This document shows, piece after piece, positions 34,979-43,967 of a DNA stretch of 64,000 bases (position 1 is the stretch's first letter; every line of letters begins with the position of its first letter). This stretch comes from Halobacillus halophilus DSM 2266 (GTDB lineage Bacteria > Bacillota > Bacilli > Bacillales > Halobacillaceae). The DNA lies in NCBI RefSeq assembly GCF_000284515.1, contig NC_017668.1, forward strand, positions 3,968,001-4,032,000, read 5' to 3'. The position numbers and the translations under genes were made by a program. A model generated the notes under the pieces. It did not search any database and had not been told where the DNA came from. It saw nothing but the letters and a program-made list of their open reading frames with translations.

Positions 34979-35914
34979 TTACCACGTCAGCCTGGAATCC
35001 TTGATTTCTTCTTCCCAAAAATCTTTTAATTCGTTAACCATTTGCATGGGAAGGACACCTTCTGAGGCACTCAGATTGTGGTTTAATTGCGGAATATTTT
35101 TAGCTCCAGGAATGATGACGGACACTTCTTTGTACGAAAGAATAAATCGCAGGGCTGCCTGTACCATCGAGTAGTCATTCCCTACAATACGACGAACTTG
35201 TTCGACTAACGTTCCTCTTCTTTCGATTTCCTCTGCACTCCACCTGCTTCTGATTCCACTAAAAGTACTGTTGGCATCGTACTTTCCGGTAAGCCAACCA
35301 GAATCTAGCGGAACCTTGGTAATGACGCCAACCCCTTGATGATGAGCGGATTCCATGGCGGCCGCCGGCTCTTGATGAAACAGGTTGAACATCACCTCAA
35401 TGACCTGACTCTCCGTGTGGTTCAATAGTTCAGCCATCTCTTTTCCTGTATCGACCGAAGCCCCAAACGCTCTGATCTTTCCCTCGTCTTTCAGTTTTTG
35501 TAATACCTCAAACTGCGGACTATTTCCATGAAGAGAGGAGAAAGGAGGATTATGCAGGAGAAGACTATCCAGATAATCCGTCTGTAACCTTCGTAAACTA
35601 TCTTCTACAGATGCTATCATTTTTTCAGGATCAAAGTTTTGTTCATCATTGGGATGATGGCCGCATTTACTGCTAATGACCACCTGATCTCTTTTTCCTT
35701 TAAGAGCTTGTCCCAGCAGTTCCTCACTTTTACCCGCGCCATAATTAGGAGCGGTATCAAAGAAATTGCAGCCCGAATCCATAGCTGCCTTCACTAAATC
35801 GATGGCTTCATGATCGGACATCTTTCCCCAGTCTTTCTCATTACCTAATTGCCACGCTCCAAAACCAACTTCGGACACTTGAATTCCTGTACTACCTAAG
35901 CTGCGTGTTTTCAA
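34979..35914 (-). CDS. Aldo/keto reductase
   Basis: The 311-residue NAD(P)H-dependent oxidoreductase has the AKR fold starting TRSLGSTGIQVSEVGFGAW. Catalytic residues appear as Asp and Tyr in FFDTAPNYGAGKSEELLG, Lys in VISSKCG and His in SLLLHNP. The cofactor segment is near SVIIPGAKN. I prefer the TTG at 35914, nine bases after AAGGTG; the frame continues 47 codons upstream but that part has no family similarity. The substrate is unknown. Confidence 0.85.
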   Translation of the reverse strand: MKTRSLGSTGIQVSEVGFGAWQLGNEKDWGKMSDHEAIDLVKAAMDSGCNFFDTAPNYGAGKSEELLGQALKGKRDQVVISSKCGHHPNDEQNFDPEKMIASVEDSLRRLQTDYLDSLLLHNPPFSSLHGNSPQFEVLQKLKDEGKIRAFGASVDTGKEMAELLNHTESQVIEVMFNLFHQEPAAAMESAHHQGVGVITKVPLDSGWLTGKYDANSTFSGIRSRWSAEEIERRGTLVEQVRRIVGNDYSMVQAALRFILSYKEVSVIIPGAKNIPQLNHNLSASEGVLPMQMVNELKDFWEEEIKDSRLTW

Positions 35915-36324
35915 TTTGGTTTTCACCTTCTCTGTTTCATTTTTAAGTTCAAGGTACGGATTAAGTAAAATAGATCGATGTTTCTTATGCGTTCTTATTC
36001 GACGAATGAATAGGAATAAACCTTCCACAGACAGTTTACACCCAAGAACGAACAAATTCTAATAGGAAGATGATGCACCGCTGTCATAAGAGTTCTATAA
36101 GAATCCTTAGACTCTTTTAGAAAAAGCACGGACAGCCTAGAGTTCAGTTGCTTCGACAACTCTATCATTCTTATGGATAGGGTTGTTTTTCTTTTTAAAC
36201 AGAGTTCCAATCTCTGGAATGGTAAAATAGAATTAACTTACTACCTTTCGATACATGAGGAGGCGGAGCTGATATGTAAAACAGACGAATCAGTAGATCT
36301 TTAAAATGGAGGGGAGAGGATGAC
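35915..36324. other. Intergenic region between the AKR gene and the spoIISA-like gene
   Basis: About 400 bases of AT-rich DNA hold the divergent promoters. No dyad, riboswitch or convincing small gene was recognised. A 71-codon frame on the minus strand has no ribosome site. Confidence 0.5.
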
Positions 36325-37158
36325 TTGGCTTTTAATTTCTTTGTAGGGGCGTTATTGGTTTTTACTATAGGAAACTATCTATTTTTCTTATGGGATCAAC
36401 AGAAATATTGGTTGTCTTTAACGAAAATTAGAAAGACTTTGTACACTCTTTTTGTGAGTGCACTCGCTGTAGGACTGTTGGTGAGAGAGACACATCTATC
36501 TAATTGGCCGTTCATCTTAACACTTACGACTATCATAATATTTATGGATTTAGCGTTATTACTAACTCCAAGCATTATGAAGCTATGGAAAGCAGAGTTT
36601 GAACACAATAACGATTTGCAAAACATTATTCTGACATATGAAAAGGTGCGAAAAGCAAATTACCGACGTGTTGAAACCATGTCAGCCATGATTCAAAATG
36701 CACATAACTATTTTCCAGAGGATTACTTTCCGATGCTAAGTCGCGCTAGAGATATTGAAAGGTACCTAAAAGAGTACACAGATCTATATGGTATATCTGT
36801 TCAAGTGTCTCCCTTGGAAGTGTCTCCGCCTGAGTATAATCCTGGATGGGAAACAATGAGTGAAGAAGAAAAATATGAATATGAAGAAGTCCAGCCTGTA
36901 TATGAAGCTATTTTAAGACAGTTGGACACCATTGAAGCCACTCATAATTTTGAGATGGGAAATCATAAAGAGGAATATGCCGATTACCTGCTTCAATATG
37001 AAGTGGTTTCTTTAATAGAGGAAGAAAGCATGATTGTTCCCGTGATCAACCAGAAAGAGCACTATTTAATAGTTTTGAAGAGTGAACGCGGGGAAGTATT
37101 AGAAATAGACGCTCTTCATATCGTTAATCTAACCAACCTGTATCACCTGTATCGTTAG
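36325..37158 (+). CDS. spoIISA: SpoIISA-family membrane toxin
   Basis: The 277-residue protein has three N-terminal membrane helices (about residues 3-20, 38-53 and 62-80) and a cytosolic domain. B. subtilis SpoIISA has the same layout: three helices and a GAF-like C-domain ending in a V-(I/L)-x-P-x-x-x-x-x-x-(H/N)-Y-(L/V)-I-x-L segment. Here that end reads MIVPVINQKEHYLIVLKS, followed by IVNLTNLYHLYR. The toxin damages the membrane when not held by its antitoxin. The start is TTG preceded by GGAGGGGAGAGG. The antitoxin-like gene follows 48 bases downstream. Confidence 0.78.
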   Translation: MAFNFFVGALLVFTIGNYLFFLWDQQKYWLSLTKIRKTLYTLFVSALAVGLLVRETHLSNWPFILTLTTIIIFMDLALLLTPSIMKLWKAEFEHNNDLQNIILTYEKVRKANYRRVETMSAMIQNAHNYFPEDYFPMLSRARDIERYLKEYTDLYGISVQVSPLEVSPPEYNPGWETMSEEEKYEYEEVQPVYEAILRQLDTIEATHNFEMGNHKEEYADYLLQYEVVSLIEEESMIVPVINQKEHYLIVLKSERGEVLEIDALHIVNLTNLYHLYR

Positions 37159-37206
37159 CTATGTGTTATAATAAGTGTAAGAACACTTGTAAAAGGAGGG
37201 CTTACT

Positions 37207-37389
37207 ATGAATATCAAACTTCCTCAGAAAACAAAAATTAGAGGCAAAGTTGTGAAAGGTGCTAACAATCGCCATGCCCGCTTCTCCAGGGAAGGACAAG
37301 TGACTACGTTATCGGAGCATTCCAAAAGTAAAACGACCAAAGAACTTGAAAGACTGAATAAAAAAGTAATGTCGTATCTGAATCGATAG
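37207..37389 (+). CDS. spoIISB: SpoIISB-like antitoxin
   Basis: The 60-residue basic protein follows the SpoIISA-like toxin and has a strong AGGAGGG site. Like B. subtilis SpoIISB (56 residues) it is short, basic and probably disordered when free, ending in a charged helix (TTKELERLNKKVMSYLNR). It should wrap around the toxin's cytosolic domain. The strong ribosome site against the toxin's TTG start fits antitoxin excess. Assignment rests on size, composition, weak similarity and position. A terminator follows. Confidence 0.7.
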   Translation: MNIKLPQKTKIRGKVVKGANNRHARFSREGQVTTLSEHSKSKTTKELERLNKKVMSYLNR

Positions 37390-37394
37390 AGTAC

Positions 37395-37428
37395 AAACAG
37401 GGTGCCTCAATAAGCACCCTGTTTTTTT
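37395..37428 (+). terminator. Rho-independent terminator after the spoIISB-like gene
   Basis: AAACAGGGTGC pairs with GCACCCTGTTT followed by a T-run. Confidence 0.88.
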
Positions 37429-37491
37429 GTATAGATTTCCTGTCCTTTGAATAGAATGAGTAAAAACAAGGGAGAAGGGAGATCAAGCCCA

Positions 37492-37635
37492 ATGGCTAAA
37501 GATCCCAAACGAATTGAAAAATTCAAGCGTGGCATTACTCATTTTTCAGAAGAAACGTTGGCTAATTCAAAAATGGCCAAGCTCCATAAAGAAGCCATGA
37601 AAAAGATTCTAGCGTATAAAGGAAGATTTGGTTGA
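37492..37635 (+). CDS. Second small antitoxin-like protein (SpoIISC-like)
   Basis: The 47-residue basic protein (MAKDPKRIEKFKRGITHFS...) resembles the preceding antitoxin in its C-terminal pattern. The segment GITHFSEETLANSKMAKLH followed by KILAYK aligns with GQVTTLSEHSKSKTTKELE followed by VMSYL. B. subtilis has a second antitoxin, SpoIISC, in the same relative place. It lies beyond a terminator, so it must have its own promoter. AGGGAG is ten bases before the ATG; an in-frame ATG at 37447 is a less likely start. Confidence 0.55.
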   Translation: MAKDPKRIEKFKRGITHFSEETLANSKMAKLHKEAMKKILAYKGRFG

Positions 37636-37778
37636 TAGATAGATTTACAAACGGTTTATGACTGGGTAACACAATAAACCCCCTTAACTTTGTCTTAGGA
37701 AGCAGCTTTTTCTTTCAAAATCCCTCCTAATAAAAAAGCGGCGATTCTAATTGAAGAACCTCATCCAGTATCCGTATT

Positions 37779-37814
37779 AAAAAAAGAGCTTCCACTTTCA
37801 TGGAAGCTCTTTTC
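37779..37814 (-). terminator. Rho-independent terminator after cls
   Basis: AAAAGAGCTTCCA pairs with TGGAAGCTCTTTT, next to an A/T run suited to minus-strand termination. Confidence 0.8.
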
Positions 37815-37840
37815 ATATACTCCGATCATCTATGCCACTA

Positions 37841-39343
37841 CTACAAAGCAGGTGAAAATAAACGAGCAAAAGATTCCTTGGTTCGCACCCATATCCCTCT
37901 ATTTTGAAAAGCTTCTGCATCCACTTTATGGCTGTTCTCCATATCATGTTTATAGTTATCGATCAGACTCTGCACGCTTGAAGTCCGGAATAAGAAGGCA
38001 TTCACTTCGAAATTTAAATTCAGGCTTCTAAAATCGACGTTAGCCGTCCCGATTGACGCAGACCGACCATCTACAATCATAATTTTCTGGTGCATAAACC
38101 CTTTTTGATACTGATAAATCTCAATTCCTTTATTGAGGAATTGAGCAAAATAAGACCGGGTGGCATATTTCGGTAAATAACCATCACTGATCTCGGGCAC
38201 CATCAATTTAACCTCGACCCCTTTCTTCGCCGCCATGGACAGGGCCGTACGAATGTCCTTATCCGGCACGAAGTAAGGCGTAGCGATCCACACAGAATGC
38301 TTAGCGGTCGCAATCATATCGAAATAAAGCTCCGCAATCATGCCCTGATTGGCGTCAGGACCACTGCCCAGTATCTGTACCCCGCCAGAGTACTCCTCCT
38401 TATTCTGAACAGGCGTGTACGTATCCAGACCCAGGGTCTCATTTTTCAAATAGGACCAGTCAATCATGAAAATCGTCTGGAGACTTCGTATGGATTCTCC
38501 TTTTACTTTCAGGTGCGTATCCCGCCAGAAACCGATTTTAGGATGTCGTCCAAGATATTCATCACCGATATTTAGGCCGCCGACAAACGCAGTGTCGCCA
38601 TCGACTACAATAATTTTCCGATGGGTGCGGAAATTAATCTTCTGAGTGAAGAATCCACTTGTTATAGAATGAAAACAAGCCATGTCGACACCAGCTTTTT
38701 TCATACTGCGCTTCGCATTCCCGGACATTCCAATACTGCCGGCCGCATCAAAAATGACCTTAACCTCAAGACCCTGTTCCGCTTTTTCCTTCAGAATATC
38801 GATAATCTCCTGGCCAATCTGGTCATCTCGAAAGGTATAGTACTCCATATGAATGTATTCTGTGGCTTCCCGTAAACGTTCTTTAATAGCAGGAAACGTC
38901 TCGTCCCCATCTTTTAAGACGGATACTTCAGAAGAGAAACTAATCGGAAAACCTGATTCCGCTTCGATTCTATTGGAAATAAACTGCTCCTCACTGGTCA
39001 GCTGATTCCAGCCACTAGATGTGTTTTTATCGATAGAAGAATCTAAATATCTTTGGTTATCCTCTCTTTTACTTTCGAATAAATGCCCTCTGACCTGTAA
39101 TTGCCCTGAATAGACAAAGAAAACGTAACCTACCACCGGGAAAAATAGGATCGAATAGAGCCATAATAGTGTTTTGTGGGGCGAACGATTTTCCAAAATC
39201 AGTACATAACAGACAGATACTATGATTACTATATAAACAGCGGCGGCCGATACCCTGATCGGAAAGGGCTGCTCGCTGAATAACGTCAGATAAAATGTAA
39301 TGCCGAGTAGTAGAATGAAAACGATTTGTCTCATTTGCTTCAT
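37841..39343 (-). CDS. cls: Cardiolipin synthase
   Basis: The 500-residue phospholipase-D-type enzyme joins two phosphatidylglycerols to form cardiolipin. It has two N-terminal membrane helices (residues 5-20 and 33-50 and beyond) and two HKD motifs: HRKIIVVDGDTAFVGGLNIG and HQKIMIVDGRSASIGTANVD. Length and order are those of Bacillus ClsA. GGAGA lies before the ATG. Cardiolipin enrichment under salt stress is known for halotolerant Bacillaceae, but no regulation is visible here. Confidence 0.95.
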   Translation of the reverse strand: MKQMRQIVFILLLGITFYLTLFSEQPFPIRVSAAAVYIVIIVSVCYVLILENRSPHKTLLWLYSILFFPVVGYVFFVYSGQLQVRGHLFESKREDNQRYLDSSIDKNTSSGWNQLTSEEQFISNRIEAESGFPISFSSEVSVLKDGDETFPAIKERLREATEYIHMEYYTFRDDQIGQEIIDILKEKAEQGLEVKVIFDAAGSIGMSGNAKRSMKKAGVDMACFHSITSGFFTQKINFRTHRKIIVVDGDTAFVGGLNIGDEYLGRHPKIGFWRDTHLKVKGESIRSLQTIFMIDWSYLKNETLGLDTYTPVQNKEEYSGGVQILGSGPDANQGMIAELYFDMIATAKHSVWIATPYFVPDKDIRTALSMAAKKGVEVKLMVPEISDGYLPKYATRSYFAQFLNKGIEIYQYQKGFMHQKIMIVDGRSASIGTANVDFRSLNLNFEVNAFLFRTSSVQSLIDNYKHDMENSHKVDAEAFQNRGIWVRTKESFARLFSPAL

Positions 39344-39490
39344 TACGTGAACGTCTCCCTCTTTTTCTCCGTGTAAATCTTCCTATAATACATCTGCAAA
39401 TTACCCTTTAGAAATAGCAAGTAAACATTGGTGTAGAAGGAAAAATAGGGACGCTGTTTAGTTCCCGATGCTACAGTCTAAAAACCAATA

Positions 39491-39519
39491 AAAAAACACG
39501 TACTATGACGTGTTTTTTG
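39491..39519 (-). terminator. Rho-independent terminator after the VOC gene
   Basis: AAAAAACACGT pairs with ACGTGTTTTTT around the loop ACTATG. Confidence 0.85.
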
Positions 39520-39591
39520 TGAAATGACCACAGGGCAGATCTTCACCCGCGGCAACTTCTCTTTGTCATTTCACTATAAAAATCCCTGAAA

Positions 39592-39963
39592 CTAGCGGTG
39601 CTGATCGATCAGGATCGGGTTTCCATCAGGGTCTACCATAGTAATGTTTTCCGGCCCTTCCGTGGTTTCGTCAGCTTCAGATACCAGGTTCACTCCGTGT
39701 TCCTTAAGATGCTTCTGGATTTCCCGCACATCTGTAAATGGATTCACATCTTCGGCATTCTGATTCCAGCCAGGATTGAACGTTATGATGTTGTCTTCAA
39801 ACATTCCCTGAAACAGACCAATGACACTGTTTTCATTCTTCATCATCAGCCAATTTTGCGTAATGTCACCCCCGAATACTTCAAATCCCAGCTTTTCATA
39901 AAAGGCTTTCGATGTATGAATGTCTTTCACACTTAAACTTATAGAAAAAGCACCTAAACGCAT
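39592..39963 (-). CDS. VOC-superfamily (glyoxalase/bleomycin resistance-like) protein
   Basis: The 123-residue vicinal-oxygen-chelate protein has the N-terminal FSISLSVKDIHTSKAFYEKL unit and the C-terminal MVDPDGNPILIDQ strand. Such proteins act as lyases, dioxygenases or resistance binders. The specific role cannot be inferred. AGGAGGG precedes the ATG. It is a single gene. Confidence 0.82.
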   Translation of the reverse strand: MRLGAFSISLSVKDIHTSKAFYEKLGFEVFGGDITQNWLMMKNENSVIGLFQGMFEDNIITFNPGWNQNAEDVNPFTDVREIQKHLKEHGVNLVSEADETTEGPENITMVDPDGNPILIDQHR

Positions 39964-40124
39964 AAAAATCCCTCCTGGATATTTATTTGTACTTAGATAG
40001 GTTCGCTTTTATTGGGTAAAAGTCCTTTTTCACGTTCTCCATCTGCAAAAGTTTCCTTACTATATTTGTCCTAAATGGAAGCGGCCTATAAGCAAATACC
40101 CACAAGCCCAAATAAAAATCCCCC

Positions 40125-40751
40125 TCATGAAGAGGAGGATACATCCAGCGCCATCTTTAAATACTCGACAAACAACTCCGACTGCTCCTTCACTCTCACC
40201 TTTTCCTCAGGCAGAATGGCATGGTCAAGCGCCAGACCATCTACAAACGTAATAATCGATCTCGCTAACAACTCGCTATCATAGCGGTCGCTGAACTCTC
40301 CGGCTTCCTGACCGGCTTTAATGATTTCGTCGTAAATGCTCAGTCCTATCTCATACCGCTTCTCCCCATAGGCACGACGACGTTCATCGTTGCGGCCGGT
40401 GATGAAGAATTCGAGCTTGCTCGGGGCGAGCGGGTCCATATTCGTATCCGGACTTCCACCTTCCCCGAACATCAGCTCCATGAGCAGGGTCCAGTGCTGA
40501 GATGCTGATTCTTCAAGAGAAAAATCAGCCTCTTCCGCTTCCTGACTAAGTCCTTCTTCCAGAATCGCTTCGAACAGATCCTCTTTGTTGGAAAAGTATT
40601 GATAAAGCCCGCCCCGGCTGACATTGGCGGCTTCCATGACGTGCTTCATCGTCGTATGTTCATAGCCATGCTCGATAAAGACGCTGGTTGCGGCCTCCAT
40701 AATGTCAGCTCGTCGTTGCTTCAGGTGCTCTTTGCTTACTCGTGGAGACAT
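40125..40751 (-). CDS. TetR-family repressor of the adjacent MFS pump
   Basis: The 208-residue TetR regulator has the HTH RADIMEAATSVFIEHGYEHT followed by VMEAANVSRGGLYQYFSNKEDLFEAI, and a variable ligand domain. It is the second gene of an operon with the MFS transporter and starts inside the 3' end of that gene (47-base overlap). It probably represses its own operon through the GACA-N4-TGTC dyads at 41991-42043. The ATG at 40751 has GAGGGA six bases upstream. The inducing compound is probably a pump substrate. Confidence 0.88.
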   Translation of the reverse strand: MSPRVSKEHLKQRRADIMEAATSVFIEHGYEHTTMKHVMEAANVSRGGLYQYFSNKEDLFEAILEEGLSQEAEEADFSLEESASQHWTLLMELMFGEGGSPDTNMDPLAPSKLEFFITGRNDERRRAYGEKRYEIGLSIYDEIIKAGQEAGEFSDRYDSELLARSIITFVDGLALDHAILPEEKVRVKEQSELFVEYLKMALDVSSSS

Positions 40752-41967
40752 CTGCATTCCCTCGCTCTACTTTTCGTTTTGTCAGAAATCCAATCAGTGA
40801 TACCAGGACGAGAAGGCTCGCCGTAATCGTAAACGTCGGAACCACTCCGATGATCGTCGCGATCCACCCTCCAAGCAGCGGACCAATGATCGTCGCCGTT
40901 GTCATCACGCTGTTGAGAACGCCGAACACGCGGCCCGTCATATGGACAGGCGTGTGGACTTGGACGGTCGCCTGGAAAGGGACGAAAATCAGGCTCGCTG
41001 AGAAGCCGGCCGTGAATCCGAGTCCCGGCCCCCAGAGGATGGAATAACCAAGGTCGTAATGGGCAAGGACACCCATCATGCCAAAGCTCGCGCCGATCCC
41101 ACATACTCCGAGGAGCATGAGTGGATAGGGGTTGTAGTCGGTTTTTTTCGTTAGTAAAAAGCCAGCTGTGAACATCCCGAGACCCGATCCTGTCACAAGG
41201 TACCCGAATAAATCAGGAGAGGCATAGGTCAGCTCTCTGATCAGGACGATCAGTTGTGAATCGGCCATTTGGAGAATCAACAGGCTGAGTCCCACAAGTG
41301 TCAAACCAACCATCATGAAGCGGCTTGATTTGATAAAAGAAAATCCTAGTGCGAATTCCTTCTTAAAGGACTCCTGCGCAGCTTCACTTTTCGATAATTG
41401 ATCATGGACGGCGTTCGGAATAAACAGCAGGATCACCGCCGAAACCGCGAAGGTGGCTGAGTCGATCATGAATACCTGCTGGGCACCGAATACCGTCACA
41501 AGCAAGCCACTCACAAGCGGACCGAGAATTTTAGTCGACGAATCGATCATCGAGGTAATCGACATCGCCCCTTTCATATCTTCCTCTGCCACGATTTCCT
41601 TCAGCTTCCCGTTTTTCGCTGGAATGAACAGCGAGGAAAAAATCCCGACCGCGAGAAGCGTGGCATAGACCATCCAGAGCGATGAAGCCACGGTTAAAAG
41701 AAGAATCAAAACCGCCCTGACTACATCCGAAACAATCATCAGCGTTTTCCGGCTGAAACGGTCAGCTACCATACCGGCAGCCGGGCCAAACAACGCCATC
41801 GGCACCGCTAAGCATAGAAATACGAACGAAACCTCAAGCGGTGAAGCTTCCCATTTCAAGCCGACCAGCGAAATGATAGCGACGATGCTGAGCCAGTCGC
41901 CGATGCTTGAGATCGCCTGGGCGGACATCAAGGTGATGTACCCTTTGTTTTTCAATAAACGCTGCAT
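40705..41967 (-). CDS. MFS transporter (drug efflux type)
   Basis: The 420-residue protein has 12 predicted membrane helices. It carries the loop 2-3 motif GMVADRFSRKTLM (motif A) and the MSAQAISSIGDWLS start typical of the DHA/enterobactin-exporter-like MFS group found in Firmicutes. AGAGGGG is eight bases before the ATG at 41967. The gene is controlled by a near-consensus promoter with an operator in its spacer and is followed by an overlapping tetR. The substrate is unknown. Confidence 0.88.
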   Translation of the reverse strand: MQRLLKNKGYITLMSAQAISSIGDWLSIVAIISLVGLKWEASPLEVSFVFLCLAVPMALFGPAAGMVADRFSRKTLMIVSDVVRAVLILLLTVASSLWMVYATLLAVGIFSSLFIPAKNGKLKEIVAEEDMKGAMSITSMIDSSTKILGPLVSGLLVTVFGAQQVFMIDSATFAVSAVILLFIPNAVHDQLSKSEAAQESFKKEFALGFSFIKSSRFMMVGLTLVGLSLLILQMADSQLIVLIRELTYASPDLFGYLVTGSGLGMFTAGFLLTKKTDYNPYPLMLLGVCGIGASFGMMGVLAHYDLGYSILWGPGLGFTAGFSASLIFVPFQATVQVHTPVHMTGRVFGVLNSVMTTATIIGPLLGGWIATIIGVVPTFTITASLLVLVSLIGFLTKRKVERGNADVSTSKQRAPEATTS

Positions 41968-41990
41968 GTACGTGCCCCTCTCCCTAAAAA

Positions 41991-42051
41991 GACATTCGTG
42001 TCGTTTTGATTTGGTAATTTTAATTATAGCGACACCGATGTCGTTTTGCAA
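41991..42051 (-). promoter_or_regulatory. MFS-tetR promoter with two TetR-type operators
   Basis: On the minus strand, -35 TTGCAA (42046-42051) and -10 TATAAT (42023-42028) are separated by exactly 17 bases. The dyad CGACACCGATGTCG (42030-42043) fills the spacer. A second related dyad, GACATTCGTGTC (41991-42002), lies downstream; both read GACA-N4-TGTC followed by GTTTT. Repressor binding there would block RNA polymerase directly. Confidence 0.8.
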
Positions 42052-42169
42052 TCTTTTTTTTAGAAATTAAAATGGGCGACCACTTTGTGAACGTGATCGC
42101 CCTGGAGTCTTTATTATATATCACTTCTTCACTGGGCCAGCTTCACACACTGACTATTATTGAATCAGC

Positions 42170-42610
42170 TTAGAACTTTTCCTTAAACTCATTCAGTATA
42201 TGCTCTTTGAGCTGTCTCTTATCCTCTTCACTTAATTCGCTACTAACAGGAAACAGGGTGTCCTCCTCAAAGGTAAAATCTTCAGGAATCATAGATGTTA
42301 ATGGATCATTCAACTCCTTAGTAACGTCCCCTTCCTTGGTAGTAGAATGAGTCAGGATCGTTTTAATATAATCCCCTTGCTTAGAGTAGTAGTCTTCGAT
42401 CTTTCTCGCCTCCACCTCTAGTGTATCTCCAGATCCTTCCATGATAATCTGAGAATTGACTTCTTTATAAGCACCTTCTTCATTACCTAATGTATTTGCT
42501 ATAAAAGCTTCAATCTTCTCATCACTATCCAATTCAGTCTCCCCTCCTGAACAGGCAGTTACTAGTGTCAGGGAAGCAATTAGGATCACTATCATAATGC
42601 CTTTCTTCAA
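42170..42610 (-). CDS. Small lipoprotein, unknown function
   Basis: The 146-residue lipoprotein has a hydrophobic signal and the lipobox LVTAC, followed by an acidic domain (ELDSDEKIEAFIANTLG...). No family was recognised. I choose the TTG at 42610, preceded by AAAGGTGG at suitable distance, over the first ATG of the frame eight codons upstream. Confidence 0.65.
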   Translation of the reverse strand: MKKGIMIVILIASLTLVTACSGGETELDSDEKIEAFIANTLGNEEGAYKEVNSQIIMEGSGDTLEVEARKIEDYYSKQGDYIKTILTHSTTKEGDVTKELNDPLTSMIPEDFTFEEDTLFPVSSELSEEDKRQLKEHILNEFKEKF

Positions 42611-42852
42611 ATCTACACCACCTTTATTACACAATTATTTCAAAACCTTAGATTAGCGTAACGTATTTTTTTAAATTAACAAATGCCATGAACTAGTCAT
42701 CATGCGATTCTATTCATTTCACCCTAAACCTGTCAGCACCACCATGACTCCGTTAGTGAGTCCATGAATAATAGACTGCAGGCCAGATCGAGTTGGTTCG
42801 TTCGATCCAGGCATGCTTTATTACGCTTCCAGGTCTTCCAATTGAACTCCCC

Positions 42853-42886
42853 AAAAAATAAGACACCCTTTAATGAGTGTCTTATT
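42853..42886 (-). terminator. Rho-independent terminator
   Basis: AATAAGACAC (42857-42866) pairs with GTGTCTTATT (42877-42886). The A-run on its left becomes the T-run for the minus-strand lipoprotein gene. Confidence 0.8.
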
Positions 42887-42937
42887 ATGCATTATTCCTT
42901 TTCAAAGTAAGTAATTCCGAATTACTTATAAGTTCAA

Positions 42938-43450
42938 TTATTCGGGATGACTAAAATGATTCGCTATATCGATAAGCTGCTCTTTAGAAATAGAGGATTT
43001 TTTATAGGCGAAAAGCTGGTAATAAATGTTATCATCCTTATGATCTTTCCATTTCAAAGTCTTAATTCCAGAGTTATTCACTCCAAATTGGGCCTTAGTT
43101 CCATCCTCTAATTCCACAGTCTCATCCGTATTGTCAATCAAATCTTTAGAAATGGATGTTCTAAAGGAGAGATCTGGCGTAGTGAGATTTTTAGTGTCTT
43201 TATGGAAGTAAAAATCGTTGGTTTGATAGTCTGCCTCATTGTTATTCATGACTCGATCACTTCCTGAAACAGTTATCTTTTCAGGTTTAAAAGGAAGTAA
43301 AGTTGGGATTTGCGGGTTGAAGGACAAGTGTTTTAAGAACCTACTGACTTCTTCTGTATTATATTCGACTAAATTTTCTTCTGACTCTGTTTGACTACAA
43401 GCTACTAAGAAAACAGACATTAAAATAAATGGTAAAGCTAGCTTTTTCAT
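42938..43450 (-). CDS. Lipoprotein, unknown function
   Basis: The 170-residue protein has a clear lipobox FLVAC after a 17-residue signal. The mature part contains LSFNPQIPTLLPF and ends ISKEQLIDIANHFS. It somewhat resembles DUF4367-type substrate-binding-like domains, but this is weak. AGGAGGATAC precedes the ATG. It is a single gene with its own terminator. Confidence 0.68.
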   Translation of the reverse strand: MKKLALPFILMSVFLVACSQTESEENLVEYNTEEVSRFLKHLSFNPQIPTLLPFKPEKITVSGSDRVMNNNEADYQTNDFYFHKDTKNLTTPDLSFRTSISKDLIDNTDETVELEDGTKAQFGVNNSGIKTLKWKDHKDDNIYYQLFAYKKSSISKEQLIDIANHFSHPE

Positions 43451-43967
43451 AGTATCCTCCTAGCTTATTGTATATTACAAAATTATCCTTTTCATAATCA
43501 ACGTAAACATAATGATCATTCTGTCCATACAAACTAAAGCTGTCATGACCTAGAGACTTATAAACATATCAAACTACGATATATAACAATCGCTAAAGTT
43601 TCATGACACCTTCTTAACACTAGTGTGAGTTGCAAATCCCGTTAATTCAAAACCCCTTTCTCAAAATGGCTTATTGAAAAATAGAGGTTTCTAAAACACG
43701 CCCTAAAAGTAAAGTAATTTAACGAAGTTAACTATAAAACTCTTGAAATTTACCCAAAATTTTCATTATGTCTTTTATAACACGATTCCATATGTTACCT
43801 TAGCATATAATTAATTAAATTATTTTATAAACTACTTTGCAAACGCATTCAATATCGTGTTCGGTACATAGACTACCATCTCGTGCCTTTACGTAAGTCT
43901 TAGATGCAGATTCCATGCTTATGTAGACCAAAAGAAAGTCCCCACCTAATTAAAAGGAGAGAAAAAT
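43451..43967. other. AT-rich promoter region ahead of the SSS symporter
   Basis: Over 500 bases without a gene. The only regulatory candidate is TGCAAACGCATTCA (43838-43851), which differs from the catabolite-response consensus TGWAANCGNTNWCA at two positions, about 120 bases before the symporter. No terminator or riboswitch was recognised. Confidence 0.4.

Noticed and set aside
43838-43851. Catabolite response element ahead of the SSS symporter
   Set aside because: Two mismatches to the consensus, including a core position, in an AT-rich region; noted only in the intergenic entry and not claimed as a site.
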